64,000 bases of DNA from positions 1,566,608 through 1,630,607 of the forward strand of contig JAAAFW010000015.1 in assembly GCA_019352875.1 (NCBI GenBank). Direction: 5' to 3'. This stretch comes from Pedobacter cryoconitis (GTDB lineage: Bacteria; Bacteroidota; Bacteroidia; Sphingobacteriales; Sphingobacteriaceae). Every line of letters starts with the position of its first letter. Within the stretch, counting starts at the first letter, position 1. Shown in pieces: positions 16,378-24,585 of the stretch. Both the position numbers and the translations under genes were made by a program. The notes below the pieces were generated by a model. The model searched no databases, had not been told where the DNA came from, and saw nothing but the letters and a program-made list of their open reading frames with translations.

Positions 16378-17799
16378 TTATGGCCAGATACCCAGATTCA
16401 TATAAGATACAGCGATCTTGTCGATTGAACCTACAAAAGCTGCAGTTCTCAATGTTTGAATTCCAGGTTTGCTTAATAATGTTTCTCTGATCTCATGGTA
16501 AGAATGGATCATTGTATCTTCCAGTCCGGAATTAACCAGTTCCAATTCAGAAGCACCTTTAATAATCATTAAACGATGTTCAGAAGGAATGCTTTGTCCG
16601 GTCAGACTTTCTAGTGTATTGATCAGGTTTGCATTAGAGTTCTCTGCATAGCGTTTTTCCATACGGCCAAAAGCTACGTGAGAAAGATTTTTCAACCACT
16701 CAAAATAAGATACAGTTACACCACCGGCATTACAGTACATATCAGGAATGATAATACCACCCATTTCTGTAAAGATATCTTCTGCTTCAGGTGTACATGG
16801 ACCATTTGCACCTTCTGCAATAATTTTAGCTTTGATGTTTTTTACGTTTTCTGCTGTAATCTGGTTTTCCAGTGCTGCAGGAACTAAAATATCACATGGC
16901 TGCTCCAGACCTTCCATTGAATTTTTAAATTCAGTAGCTCCCGGGAAGCCCAGGATAGATCCGGTTAATTTACGGTGTGCAAAAACCTCGTCTACATTCA
17001 GACCATTTGCATTATAGATTGCTCCTTCGTATTCACAAAGACCTACGATAGTTGCGCCAAATTCAGTCAGGAATTTCGCAGAGTGGTAACCTACATTACC
17101 TAAACCCTGAACAATAACTCTTTTATCACCGAGACCAGCAGTTAATCCAATTTTCTGCATGTCTTCAGTAACTCTTACACATTCGCGGATTGCATAAGCG
17201 ACTCCACGTCCTGTGGCTTCTTTACGTCCGCGGATACCGTGTAATGCAATCGGTTTTCCGGTTACACAACCCAATGCATCCAGCTGACCCGGATTCATAG
17301 TCATATATGTATCAGCAATCCAGCTCATCTCACGTTCTCCTGAACCATAATCAGGTGCAGGAACGTCGATACCGGGACCAATAAAGTTTTTCTTGATTAA
17401 TTCTGTAGTATAACGGCGGGTAATGTTTTCCAATTCTCCGGTAGTGTAGTTTTTAGGAGTGATTTTGATCCCTCCTTTTGCACCACCAAACGGAACGTTT
17501 ACAATTGCGCATTTATAAGTCATCAGAGCGGCCAGTGCCATGACTTCATCTTCATTGACCATCTCACTGTAGCGTATACCACCTTTGGTAGGACTCATGT
17601 GGTGAGAATGTTCTACGCGCCAGGCATCAATGACTTCGAATCCGTTCCCTCTTCTGATGGGAAACTGAAAGCGGTAAACACTGTTACATGCTTTAATCTG
17701 CGATAACAGACCTTCTGGGTGACCGGTAAATTGTGCTGCGTCGTCAAAATTTTTACAGACGTCTGTAAAAAAATTTGTGTCGTTTGCTGTATTAGCCAT
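16378..17799 (-). CDS. gdhA: Glutamate dehydrogenase (Glu/Leu/Phe/Val family)
   Basis: 473 residues. The substrate-binding segment is PTKGGIRY (Lys72). The catalytic motif PFGGAKGG lies at 103-110 with Lys108. A C-terminal Rossmann domain starts near VIVQGLGNVGYHS. It interconverts glutamate and 2-oxoglutarate plus ammonium. It is slightly longer than the usual 410-450 aa, because of a longer N-terminus and C-terminus. It interrupts the ccm block (ccmBCD upstream, ccmEF downstream) on the same strand, and a terminator separates it from ccmEF. No exact promoter box is visible upstream. Confidence 0.94.
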   Translation of the reverse strand: MANTANDTNFFTDVCKNFDDAAQFTGHPEGLLSQIKACNSVYRFQFPIRRGNGFEVIDAWRVEHSHHMSPTKGGIRYSEMVNEDEVMALAALMTYKCAIVNVPFGGAKGGIKITPKNYTTGELENITRRYTTELIKKNFIGPGIDVPAPDYGSGEREMSWIADTYMTMNPGQLDALGCVTGKPIALHGIRGRKEATGRGVAYAIRECVRVTEDMQKIGLTAGLGDKRVIVQGLGNVGYHSAKFLTEFGATIVGLCEYEGAIYNANGLNVDEVFAHRKLTGSILGFPGATEFKNSMEGLEQPCDILVPAALENQITAENVKNIKAKIIAEGANGPCTPEAEDIFTEMGGIIIPDMYCNAGGVTVSYFEWLKNLSHVAFGRMEKRYAENSNANLINTLESLTGQSIPSEHRLMIIKGASELELVNSGLEDTMIHSYHEIRETLLSKPGIQTLRTAAFVGSIDKIAVSYMNLGIWP

Positions 17800-17951
17800 T
17801 ATTGTTTTTTTAAGAATTTGAATTATGTTCTTATTCGTTAGCGCAAAATTGCACTAAAAAAAACGATTAATGCAAATAAATAATTGCTTAGTGTAAGACA
17901 AACACACGCTTAAAAATCAGCCAAAAAGCTGTGTTAAAGGATTTAAATAAA

Positions 17952-18167
17952 TTATTTTCCTTCAGATTTTTTTTCTAGTTTTTTTACTCTGCGGTCAACA
18001 GAGAACAATAAAAACAACAACGCAAGTAAAATCAGCAGTGCACATGCTGCAACTACATAGATTTTTTCCGATCCGGCCAGTGTATCCACAACCGCAGATT
18101 CCTGAGGCTGAGCGAACAACTGTATAGAGACCAGCAGTAAAACAAAAGTAGTAGTTAAAGATTTCAT
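17952..18167 (-). CDS. ccmD: CcmD-like small membrane protein
   Basis: 71 residues from ATG 18165-18167 (MKSLTTTF); the longer open frame overlaps ccmC and is rejected. An N-terminal signal-like segment ends near LFAQPQ. A transmembrane helix (VVAACALLILLALLFLLF) follows, then a short basic tail, RRVKKLEKK. Bacteroidota CcmD-family proteins have this form. CcmD bridges CcmC and CcmE during heme loading. It follows ccmC after about 51 bases. Confidence 0.78.
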   Translation of the reverse strand: MKSLTTTFVLLLVSIQLFAQPQESAVVDTLAGSEKIYVVAACALLILLALLFLLFSVDRRVKKLEKKSEGK

Positions 18168-18218
18168 GGATATGGAATTAAATATTTTCAATTTTGATTT
18201 GATGATTTGATCTGCCAA

Positions 18219-18884
18219 TTAAAGCGTCTTCTTTTTTTCAAGTTTAGTTACCCTGGCCAGTAAGGTATAGATCCAGTAACCGATAATAATCCAGCCAGCA
18301 CAGGCAGGATAAAAGACCATTCGCATCCGGCTGTCCAAATCGTAAGCATTGAAGCCTGGGTTACCACCATTTCCAGGATGCAGACTATCACCAATACGCG
18401 GCAGTACAAATAGCAGGACCACCATCATCGGGAAAGCAAAAATATTATAGATAGCAGAGATTTTGGCTCTTTTTTGCTCTTCGTCAATGGCATTCCGTAA
18501 AATCAGATAAGCGAAATATAAAAGCAGCGCGATTGCTGCAAAATTCTGCTTTACATCAAAACTCCAGGCCTGTCCCCAGGTGAAACGTGCCCAAATTGCT
18601 CCGGTAACAATACCCAGAATACCAAATACAATCCCTGCATTAACACTTTGCACCGCTTTAAGATCACTATCCTCACTCCCGTTATTTAGAAACTTAATGC
18701 TGTGGAAAACAGAAATCGTAAATAATACGATCATGGCGAACCACATCGGCACATGAAAGTACAGGTTTCTGATACTTTCATGTAAAATAGGTAATGCCGG
18801 AACACTGGACAGGAATCCGTATACCGTTGAATAGATAACAAGGATCGCCCCTAAAATTTTCCACCAGGATTGAGAAATATTCAT
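18219..18884 (-). CDS. ccmC: Heme exporter / cytochrome c assembly protein CcmC
   Basis: A 221-residue protein with six predicted membrane helices. The region equivalent to the CcmC WWD motif reads WGQAWSFDVKQN (about 124-135); compared with the canonical WGxxWxWDxRLT it keeps W-G, W and D but has Phe for the last Trp. Flanking His-containing loops (LHESIRNLYFHVPMWF, and DSLHPGNGG) match the axial heme-ligand histidines. CcmC loads heme on CcmE. It lies between ccmB and ccmD. Confidence 0.92.
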   Translation of the reverse strand: MNISQSWWKILGAILVIYSTVYGFLSSVPALPILHESIRNLYFHVPMWFAMIVLFTISVFHSIKFLNNGSEDSDLKAVQSVNAGIVFGILGIVTGAIWARFTWGQAWSFDVKQNFAAIALLLYFAYLILRNAIDEEQKRAKISAIYNIFAFPMMVVLLFVLPRIGDSLHPGNGGNPGFNAYDLDSRMRMVFYPACAGWIIIGYWIYTLLARVTKLEKKKTL

Positions 18885-19018
18885 TTATATAAAATTATTA
18901 TTTTCAGTTTAAATTATTGTACAATTGGATGAACCCTGCTTAACGCGCTGGCTTGAACCTTTAAAACTACTAAAAAACTTTAGGAACAAGCTTAGAGCTT
19001 GTTTAAAATTCCTTTGGC

Positions 19019-19678
19019 CTAATCTTTCCATAAATATGGGAAAAGCAGTAATGAAAAAGCAGCGACCAGTACATTTATCGTAAGCAGTATTCCAATTTCA
19101 TCCAGGCTGACACTTCTGTCTAAGCCATCTATTGCATTTTTACTTAATTTAATCAGCACTGTAATTACCGGAATAATTACCGGGAAGCTCAGAATAGACA
19201 TGAGCATTCCGCCATTTCCTGCTTTGGATGCGATTGCCGAAACCATGGTAAATATCATAGAAAAGCTAATGCTGCCCAAAATAGTAGCAACTATATACAA
19301 CAGCATATCCTGCGGTACATAATCAAACACGAGCGTGTAGAACGCCAGCGCAATTAACGTGAGCAGCAACATGAGCAGCACATTATAAATTGTTTTGGAG
19401 ATAATCAGTGCCAGCGGACTCGCTAGTGTATAAATATAAAGCTGCCTGCCCTTGCTTTCCTGTAAAAAACTCTTAGATACCGCATTAATTGAGGCGAAAA
19501 GCATAATAATCCAGAATAAAGCATTCCAGGTAACTCCGGATAACGATACAAAAGATAGAAAACAGACAAAAATCGTGGAAACGACGTATAAAACTACGCC
19601 ATTGAGTGCGTATTTAGATCTCCATTCCAGCAGGAGCTCTTTTCCAATCAGGAATTTAACTTCTTTAATTAACTGCAT
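19019..19678 (-). CDS. ccmB: Heme exporter CcmB
   Basis: 219 residues from ATG 19676-19678 (MQLIKEVKFLIGKELLLEWRS); eight extra upstream codons are rejected. It has six hydrophobic segments and the N-terminal LLLEWRSKYALNGVVLY typical of CcmB. CcmB is the membrane subunit of the CcmAB ABC transporter that frees holo-CcmE. No ccmA is adjacent. It overlaps the end of the upstream membrane-protein gene by 14 bases, and a TATCTTTG box lies 7 bases before its ATG. Confidence 0.9.
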   Translation of the reverse strand: MQLIKEVKFLIGKELLLEWRSKYALNGVVLYVVSTIFVCFLSFVSLSGVTWNALFWIIMLFASINAVSKSFLQESKGRQLYIYTLASPLALIISKTIYNVLLMLLLTLIALAFYTLVFDYVPQDMLLYIVATILGSISFSMIFTMVSAIASKAGNGGMLMSILSFPVIIPVITVLIKLSKNAIDGLDRSVSLDEIGILLTINVLVAAFSLLLFPYLWKD

Positions 19679-20087
19679 CCGGTGACAAAGATAATCCTGC
19701 AATTGGTTTTACCGGTCTGCGCATTGTAATCAATATACCTGATCCGGCAATTATTACCAGCCAGCCCCATTTATATTTAACCATTCCGGCAGCCAGATTA
19801 ATTAGCTTACGGAAATGAATAAAGCCAAAAAGATCATGTGATTTAAACCAGACCGCAGCCAGGCTCAGCATTACCCAGACCAGGGCAGCCCATCCGGCAA
19901 AACGGATTGTACCTGGTTTATTTTTCCAGGTTGCCCAGACAGCAAGCAGAACAAAAAAATAATAGACCCCTCCTAAAAAAGGGTCTATACCGAAATAATT
20001 CCATGTGCCCATAATCGGAACCCGGATTAAAGGACAAAGTCCCCCTGCGGTTAGCAGCAGGACTCCTGTTACGGCTTGAGGTTTCAT
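19665..20087 (-). CDS. Predicted 4-TM membrane protein upstream of ccmB
   Basis: A 140-residue protein with four hydrophobic segments (about 5-22, 38-56, 62-80 and 106-125) and basic loops. I do not recognise the family. It starts right after the gldC stop (ATG at 20085-20087) and its end overlaps the ccmB start by 14 bases, so translational coupling in a gldC-this-ccmB run is likely. A link to heme or gliding is only positional. Confidence 0.7.
   Translation of the reverse strand: MKPQAVTGVLLLTAGGLCPLIRVPIMGTWNYFGIDPFLGGVYYFFVLLAVWATWKNKPGTIRFAGWAALVWVMLSLAAVWFKSHDLFGFIHFRKLINLAAGMVKYKWGWLVIIAGSGILITMRRPVKPIAGLSLSPDAVN
19686..19693 (-). promoter_or_regulatory. Possible internal TAnnTTTG box for ccmB
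   Basis: The minus strand reads TATCTTTG, 7 bases before the ccmB ATG, inside the last codons of the upstream gene. It could be an internal promoter or a coincidence. Confidence 0.45.
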
Positions 20088-20423
20088 TTATTTACGCTGG
20101 TCGATTCCCATTTTATCTGCAAAATGCGCGCAGTAATCTCTCAGGTCTTCTACAATCAGTTTTTCACCGGTAGCTTTCAGGAAGCTATCACCCATGGTTT
20201 GCAGGGTTTCATAGAAAAAACGTTTCATTTCATCCACAGGCATGTCTTTTGTCCAAAGGTCGATACGCATGGAGTTTTTATAATTATGATCCCACAAAGC
20301 CAGCATCATAGATTTTACAGGTACTTTTTCCTTATTTTCAGCGTCAGTAGATTCCCAGGTTAAATTTTCCGGTACATTATTGTCATCCAGCTCTACAGTT
20401 ATTTTAATTTCAGCAGTCTTCAT
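20088..20423 (-). CDS. gldC: Gliding motility protein GldC
   Basis: A 111-residue cytoplasmic protein. Its features (ITVELDDNNVPENLTW near the start, then LALWDHNYKNSMRIDLWTKDMPVDEMKRFFYETL and a C-terminal DLRDYCAHFADKMG; read as separate blocks) match GldC. GldC is encoded in most Bacteroidota and was first linked to gliding in Flavobacterium, where it stabilises GldB. It has no signal peptide. Gliding itself is not implied, since the core gldKLMN genes are not here. It leads the run toward ccmB. Confidence 0.88.
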   Translation of the reverse strand: MKTAEIKITVELDDNNVPENLTWESTDAENKEKVPVKSMMLALWDHNYKNSMRIDLWTKDMPVDEMKRFFYETLQTMGDSFLKATGEKLIVEDLRDYCAHFADKMGIDQRK

Positions 20424-20471
20424 TTAGATATAATTGTTTTATATAGCATTTATTTGAATTACACGCGGGCT

Positions 20472-20693
20472 TTAACCGATGGCCATTTTAAAAATAATCA
20501 TCAGCACCAGACTAAAAATCAGAAAGGCACATTCGACCACCCACAAATTGCGGGTCAAAGGTATAAACTTCCGGAAAATCAAATCTGAAATAAAAGCAAT
20601 AATTGCCCCTAAAATGTAAAGACCGGTCATACCCGAAAATACGCCCATGACCAAACATCCGGAAGTCACAATATTCAGCGGTGTAAGCTTCAA
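20472..20693 (-). CDS. Small 2-TM membrane protein after the helicase gene
   Basis: 73 residues with two hydrophobic stretches (about 8-38 and 50-70) separated by a basic loop, RKFIPLTRN. The start appears to be TTG at 20691-20693, one base after the helicase stop, so re-initiation by the terminating ribosome is plausible. The only internal ATG would cut into the first helix. Family unknown. Confidence 0.55.
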   Translation of the reverse strand: MKLTPLNIVTSGCLVMGVFSGMTGLYILGAIIAFISDLIFRKFIPLTRNLWVVECAFLIFSLVLMIIFKMAIG

Positions 20694-20694
20694 T

Positions 20695-22032
20695 TTAGGT
20701 CTTTTTAAATTTACGTTTCTTCCAGGCCGGTGTTTTGTTCATTTTCTTTTTAGCCGATTCCACAGCTCTCGCCGCAATTGCTGCTGCATGTTTTTTCTCG
20801 TGGAAAGCCCCTTTAAAGTCTGGATCGTCCTTTCTCTTCTGGTTATCAATTTCCCTGGCCAGGTACTGACGTTCTTCATAAGGAGTTTCTTCGATGAAGA
20901 CTTCTTCTGGAAGTGGCATTACCGGAATAGACTGACGCATCAGCTTCTCAATCTTAGTGACATAATACTTTTCGGCCTCTGTGCAAAGGGTAATTGCATC
21001 ACCTTTAGCATAGGCCCTACCTGTACGTCCAATACGATGCACATAATCTTCAATGATAATAGGAACATCGAAATTGATTACATGACTTACTTCCGAAACA
21101 TCTATCCCCCTGGAAGCGACATCAGTAGCTACAAGAACTCTGATACTACCTTCTTTAAAAGCATTAATCGAGTTAATACGCGTATTCTGTCCTTTATTCG
21201 CATGGATTACACGAACTGCATCTGCTCCATAACGGCGTTCTATAAAACTAAAAATATTATCGGCTACCGTTTTCGTTTTACAGAAGATAATCAACCTTTT
21301 AAAGTCGATTTCATTCTTTAGCAAATGCTGCAGCAAGTTAATTTTAGTCTTGAAGTTAGGTACCTCATAAAGAATCTGCGTAACGGTCTGTGCTGGTGTA
21401 GCCTGCTCGCCCGCTTCTATAATAGTAGGGTTCTTCAGGAAATCTCCGGCGATTTTATGTACCAGTTCGCTCATCGTAGCTGAAAAAAGCAGATTCTGTC
21501 TTCTGCGGGGTACAATTTCAAGAATCCGGTGAATAGAACCGATAAAGCCCATATCCATCATCTTGTCTGCTTCGTCCAGTACCAGAAATTTAAGATATTG
21601 CGTATTGATATGTCCGGCAAGATAAATATCCAGAAAACGTCCTGGTGTAGCAATAATGATATCTACTCCTGCTTTAATTTGTTCAATCTGAGTTTTCGGT
21701 CCGATTCCGCCAAAGACAACAACCGATCTCAGATCCGTGTATTTAGAGAAAATTTTCACATGTTCTGCAATCTGCATAGCGAGTTCACGAGTGGGAGCCA
21801 GAATTAATGCCCTGGCAGCATCAAACTGTGCATACTTAAGCTGCATTAATATAGGTAATACGTATGCAGCAGTTTTTCCAGTTCCTGTTTCAGCAATTCC
21901 AAAAATATCCTGTCCCGATAAAACCGGGGCAATTGCTTTTTCTTGAATAGGTGTAGCTACAGTAAAGCCTGCGTCGGCAACAGCATTAAGGATCTGTCTG
22001 TTCAGGTTAAACTCTTCAAATGATTTTGGCAT
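20695..22032 (-). CDS. DEAD-box RNA helicase (RhlE-like)
   Basis: 445 residues with the full DEAD-box motif set: Q motif near TPIQEKA, motif I AETGTGKT at 47-54, LDEADKMMDMGF, SATMS, ATDVASRGID and the terminal HRIGRTGRA. The C-terminal 70 residues are basic (KKKMNKTPAWKKRKFKKT), which suits RNA binding. It unwinds RNA in ribosome assembly, decay or cold adaptation. It is divergent from pyrC with 59 bases between start codons. An exact TATCTTTG box sits 4 bases upstream of its ATG. Confidence 0.93.
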   Translation of the reverse strand: MPKSFEEFNLNRQILNAVADAGFTVATPIQEKAIAPVLSGQDIFGIAETGTGKTAAYVLPILMQLKYAQFDAARALILAPTRELAMQIAEHVKIFSKYTDLRSVVVFGGIGPKTQIEQIKAGVDIIIATPGRFLDIYLAGHINTQYLKFLVLDEADKMMDMGFIGSIHRILEIVPRRRQNLLFSATMSELVHKIAGDFLKNPTIIEAGEQATPAQTVTQILYEVPNFKTKINLLQHLLKNEIDFKRLIIFCKTKTVADNIFSFIERRYGADAVRVIHANKGQNTRINSINAFKEGSIRVLVATDVASRGIDVSEVSHVINFDVPIIIEDYVHRIGRTGRAYAKGDAITLCTEAEKYYVTKIEKLMRQSIPVMPLPEEVFIEETPYEERQYLAREIDNQKRKDDPDFKGAFHEKKHAAAIAARAVESAKKKMNKTPAWKKRKFKKT

Positions 22033-22036
22033 TTTG

Positions 22037-22044
22037 CAAAGATA
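22037..22044 (-). promoter_or_regulatory. TAnnTTTG (-7) box abutting the helicase start
   Basis: The minus strand reads TATCTTTG, then CAAA, then the ATG: only 4 bases from box to start codon. A start site at the normal distance would fall on or next to the ATG. Confidence 0.6.
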
Positions 22045-22078
22045 CTATAAATAATAGGAAGGCTAATTCATTTTTTAA

Positions 22079-22086
22079 TAGATTTG
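22079..22086 (+). promoter_or_regulatory. TAnnTTTG (-7) box abutting the pyrC start
   Basis: TAGATTTG, 5 bases upstream of the pyrC ATG at 22092. It is back to back with the helicase box in a 59-base divergent gap. Confidence 0.6.
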
Positions 22087-22091
22087 GCCCT

Positions 22092-23426
22092 ATGAAGAGC
22101 ATCCTAATTAAAGGCGCAACGCTGGTTAATGAAGGCCGGGTATTTGTTGCAGATGTGTATATCGAAAACGGTTTCATCGCAGAAATCGGCACAGATATCA
22201 ATAAAAAAGCAGATCAGGAAATCAATGCAGAAGGTCTCCACCTGTTCCCGGGAATGATCGATGACCAGGTTCATTTCAGAGAGCCCGGCCTGACTCATAA
22301 GGCAGATATTTTTTCAGAAAGTATGGCTGCTGTCGCAGGCGGGATTACTTCTTTTATGGAGATGCCTAACACCGTACCCAACACACTGACACAAGAACTG
22401 CTGGCAGATAAATATCAGATTGCTGCTGAAATGTCGCTGGCTAATTATTCCTTTTTCATGGGGGCTTCGAATGACAACCTCGACGAGGTTTTACGTACCG
22501 ATCCTGCCAATGTCTGCGGAATTAAGGTATTTATGGGTTCTTCAACCGGGAATATGCTGGTTGATAATGCCACTGTGCTGGAAAACATCTTTTCTAAAGC
22601 ACCTATTCTGGTTGCCACACATTGCGAAGATGAAATGACGATACAACGTAATCTGGCGGCCTATAAAGAAAAATACGGCGATCAGCTGACCATTTCGATG
22701 CATCCGCTGATCCGCAGTGCAGAAGCTTGTTATCTTTCTTCATCCATGGCTGTAGAACTCGCTAAAAAACACAATACAAGATTACATATCCTGCATATTT
22801 CTACTGCGCGTGAGGTCGGTCTCTTTGATGCTGTTACACCGCTGGCCGAAAAAAGAATCACAGCTGAAGCCTGTGTACACCACTTATGGTTCGATGACCA
22901 GGATTATGCCGAAAAAGGCAATCTGATCAAATGGAATCCTGCCGTTAAGACCACTGCAGACCGTGATGCAGTATTGCAGGGAGTACTGGATAACCATATC
23001 GATATCATCGCTACCGATCATGCGCCTCATACACTGGAAGAAAAATCACAACCTTACATACAGGCCCCTTCGGGTGGTCCGTTAGTACAGCATGCTTTAT
23101 CGGCCCTGCTGGAAATGTATCATCAGGGAAAAATAACACTGGAAAAAATTGTAGAAAAAACAGCACATAATGTGGCAGTATGTTTTCAGATAGACCGAAG
23201 AGGTTATATCCGCGAAGGCTATTGGGCAGATTTAGTCCTGGTAAACCTAAACGATCCGGTCAAAGTAACCAAAGCTAATATCCTATATAAATGTGGCTGG
23301 TCTCCTTTCGAGGGGCAAACATTTCAGTCTGAAATAACCCACACGATTATTTCTGGAAATCTGGCCTATATGAAAGGCAAATTTCTAACCAATAAAACTG
23401 GCCAGCGCATGGCATTTAACCGCTAA
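22092..23426 (+). CDS. pyrC: Dihydroorotase (class I-like)
   Basis: 444 residues from ATG 22092 (MKSILIKGATLV); the frame is open upstream but overlaps the helicase gene. It is an amidohydrolase fold with a probable carboxylated Lys145 (CGIKVFMGSST), metal ligands His177 (ATHCED) and His235 (LHILHIST) and catalytic Asp309 (ATDHAPH). The first metal motif reads DDQVHFREPG: the usual HxH has Gln59 in place of the first His. The enzyme forms dihydroorotate in pyrimidine synthesis. Its stop overlaps the next start as TAATG. Confidence 0.92.
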   Translation: MKSILIKGATLVNEGRVFVADVYIENGFIAEIGTDINKKADQEINAEGLHLFPGMIDDQVHFREPGLTHKADIFSESMAAVAGGITSFMEMPNTVPNTLTQELLADKYQIAAEMSLANYSFFMGASNDNLDEVLRTDPANVCGIKVFMGSSTGNMLVDNATVLENIFSKAPILVATHCEDEMTIQRNLAAYKEKYGDQLTISMHPLIRSAEACYLSSSMAVELAKKHNTRLHILHISTAREVGLFDAVTPLAEKRITAEACVHHLWFDDQDYAEKGNLIKWNPAVKTTADRDAVLQGVLDNHIDIIATDHAPHTLEEKSQPYIQAPSGGPLVQHALSALLEMYHQGKITLEKIVEKTAHNVAVCFQIDRRGYIREGYWADLVLVNLNDPVKVTKANILYKCGWSPFEGQTFQSEITHTIISGNLAYMKGKFLTNKTGQRMAFNR

Positions 23427-24562
23427 TGCGTACTTGGGTCCGTCATGAACTGCGCTGGCTTGCGCTTACGGTATTGCTTTCTGCGATCATCTGGTGTATA
23501 GGCTTGAATAGCAGTCTGACGGAAAAATTTTATAGCCTGGGATTCTATCCCGGGCTATCTGCAATCTTACGCTGGTTAAGCGGTAAGGTTAGTTTTGCGG
23601 CCGGAGACTTCATCTATTTGTTTTTAGTCGGTATTCTTTGTGTTTCACTTCTTCGTTTTATCAGAAAATCCTGGAGGGACAGGGCGGACAAAACCCATTT
23701 ATACAAAGCTCTGTTCAAAGCATTAAAACTTATTCTCTGGTTATATATTGCATTCAAGATTCTCTGGGGACTCAATTACAGCCGTCCATCTGTTGCCAGC
23801 ACCCTTGGTATTAGTAAACAGGGCTATACAGCTGACCAGCTCACCACGCTCGGAGAACAATTAATCCGAGAAGTGAACACCTTATCTGCTGAGCTGGATC
23901 AGCAGAAAGCCAGAAAAGCCTATACAGTTAAAGAACTCCAGCATGGAGCAACCACCGCCTATAAAAATCTGGCGGCCAGAAACCCACTCTTCACCTACAA
24001 AAACCCGGTTGTTAAAGCCGTACTTTCACAAGGCGTGATCAACAGAATCGGCCTGGAAGGTTATTATTGTCCGTTATCCGGAGAAGCCAACGTCAATATG
24101 GGGCTACCGCCGGTATCCCTTCCTTTTGTAACTTGTCATGAAATTTCCCATCAGCTTGGGATCGCAAGAGAAGACGAAGCCAACCTGGCTGGATATCTTG
24201 CCTGCCTGAACAGCCCCGATCTGAATTTCCGTTATGCCGGCGTCTATTCAATTCTTCGAAACGTGCTTTTTGAAATCCGTCTGATCGCTCCTGAAAAACT
24301 AGAAGAGCTTCGTAATCAAATCAATCCGGCTACTCAGGCCGATTACCGGGCAGAACAGGAATTCTGGCAGAAATACAATGGTGACATGTCTGCTTATATG
24401 GGCACCGCACTTGATCAGTTCCTGAAAATAAACAATCAGACTAAAGGCGTCGACAGTTATCAGGATATTGTGATCTGGGTTTATAATCTGCAGCTAAAGG
24501 ATGCTCCTGCCCTGTTTCCGGCCTTTGAAAATAGTACGGGTTACAGACATAAAAACCAGTAA
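23426..24562 (+). CDS. DUF3810 membrane-anchored zinc metallopeptidase-like protein
   Basis: 378 residues. Three N-terminal membrane segments (about 12-30, 60-80, 100-120) precede a large soluble domain with HEISH at 238-242 and a downstream glutamate cluster, REDEAN, as expected for a gluzincin-type metallopeptidase. The DUF3810 family is common in Bacteroidota and uncharacterised to my knowledge. Start and pyrC stop overlap by one base (TAATG), so the two are translationally coupled. The role is unknown. Confidence 0.83.
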   Translation: MRTWVRHELRWLALTVLLSAIIWCIGLNSSLTEKFYSLGFYPGLSAILRWLSGKVSFAAGDFIYLFLVGILCVSLLRFIRKSWRDRADKTHLYKALFKALKLILWLYIAFKILWGLNYSRPSVASTLGISKQGYTADQLTTLGEQLIREVNTLSAELDQQKARKAYTVKELQHGATTAYKNLAARNPLFTYKNPVVKAVLSQGVINRIGLEGYYCPLSGEANVNMGLPPVSLPFVTCHEISHQLGIAREDEANLAGYLACLNSPDLNFRYAGVYSILRNVLFEIRLIAPEKLEELRNQINPATQADYRAEQEFWQKYNGDMSAYMGTALDQFLKINNQTKGVDSYQDIVIWVYNLQLKDAPALFPAFENSTGYRHKNQ

Positions 24563-24569
24563 ACATTCC

Positions 24570-24577
24570 TAAATTTG
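24570..24577 (+). promoter_or_regulatory. TAnnTTTG (-7) box for hscA
   Basis: TAAATTTG followed by CC, 8 bases upstream of the hscA ATG at 24586, in the 23-base gap after the DUF3810 gene. Confidence 0.58.
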
Positions 24578-24585
24578 CCGGTATT

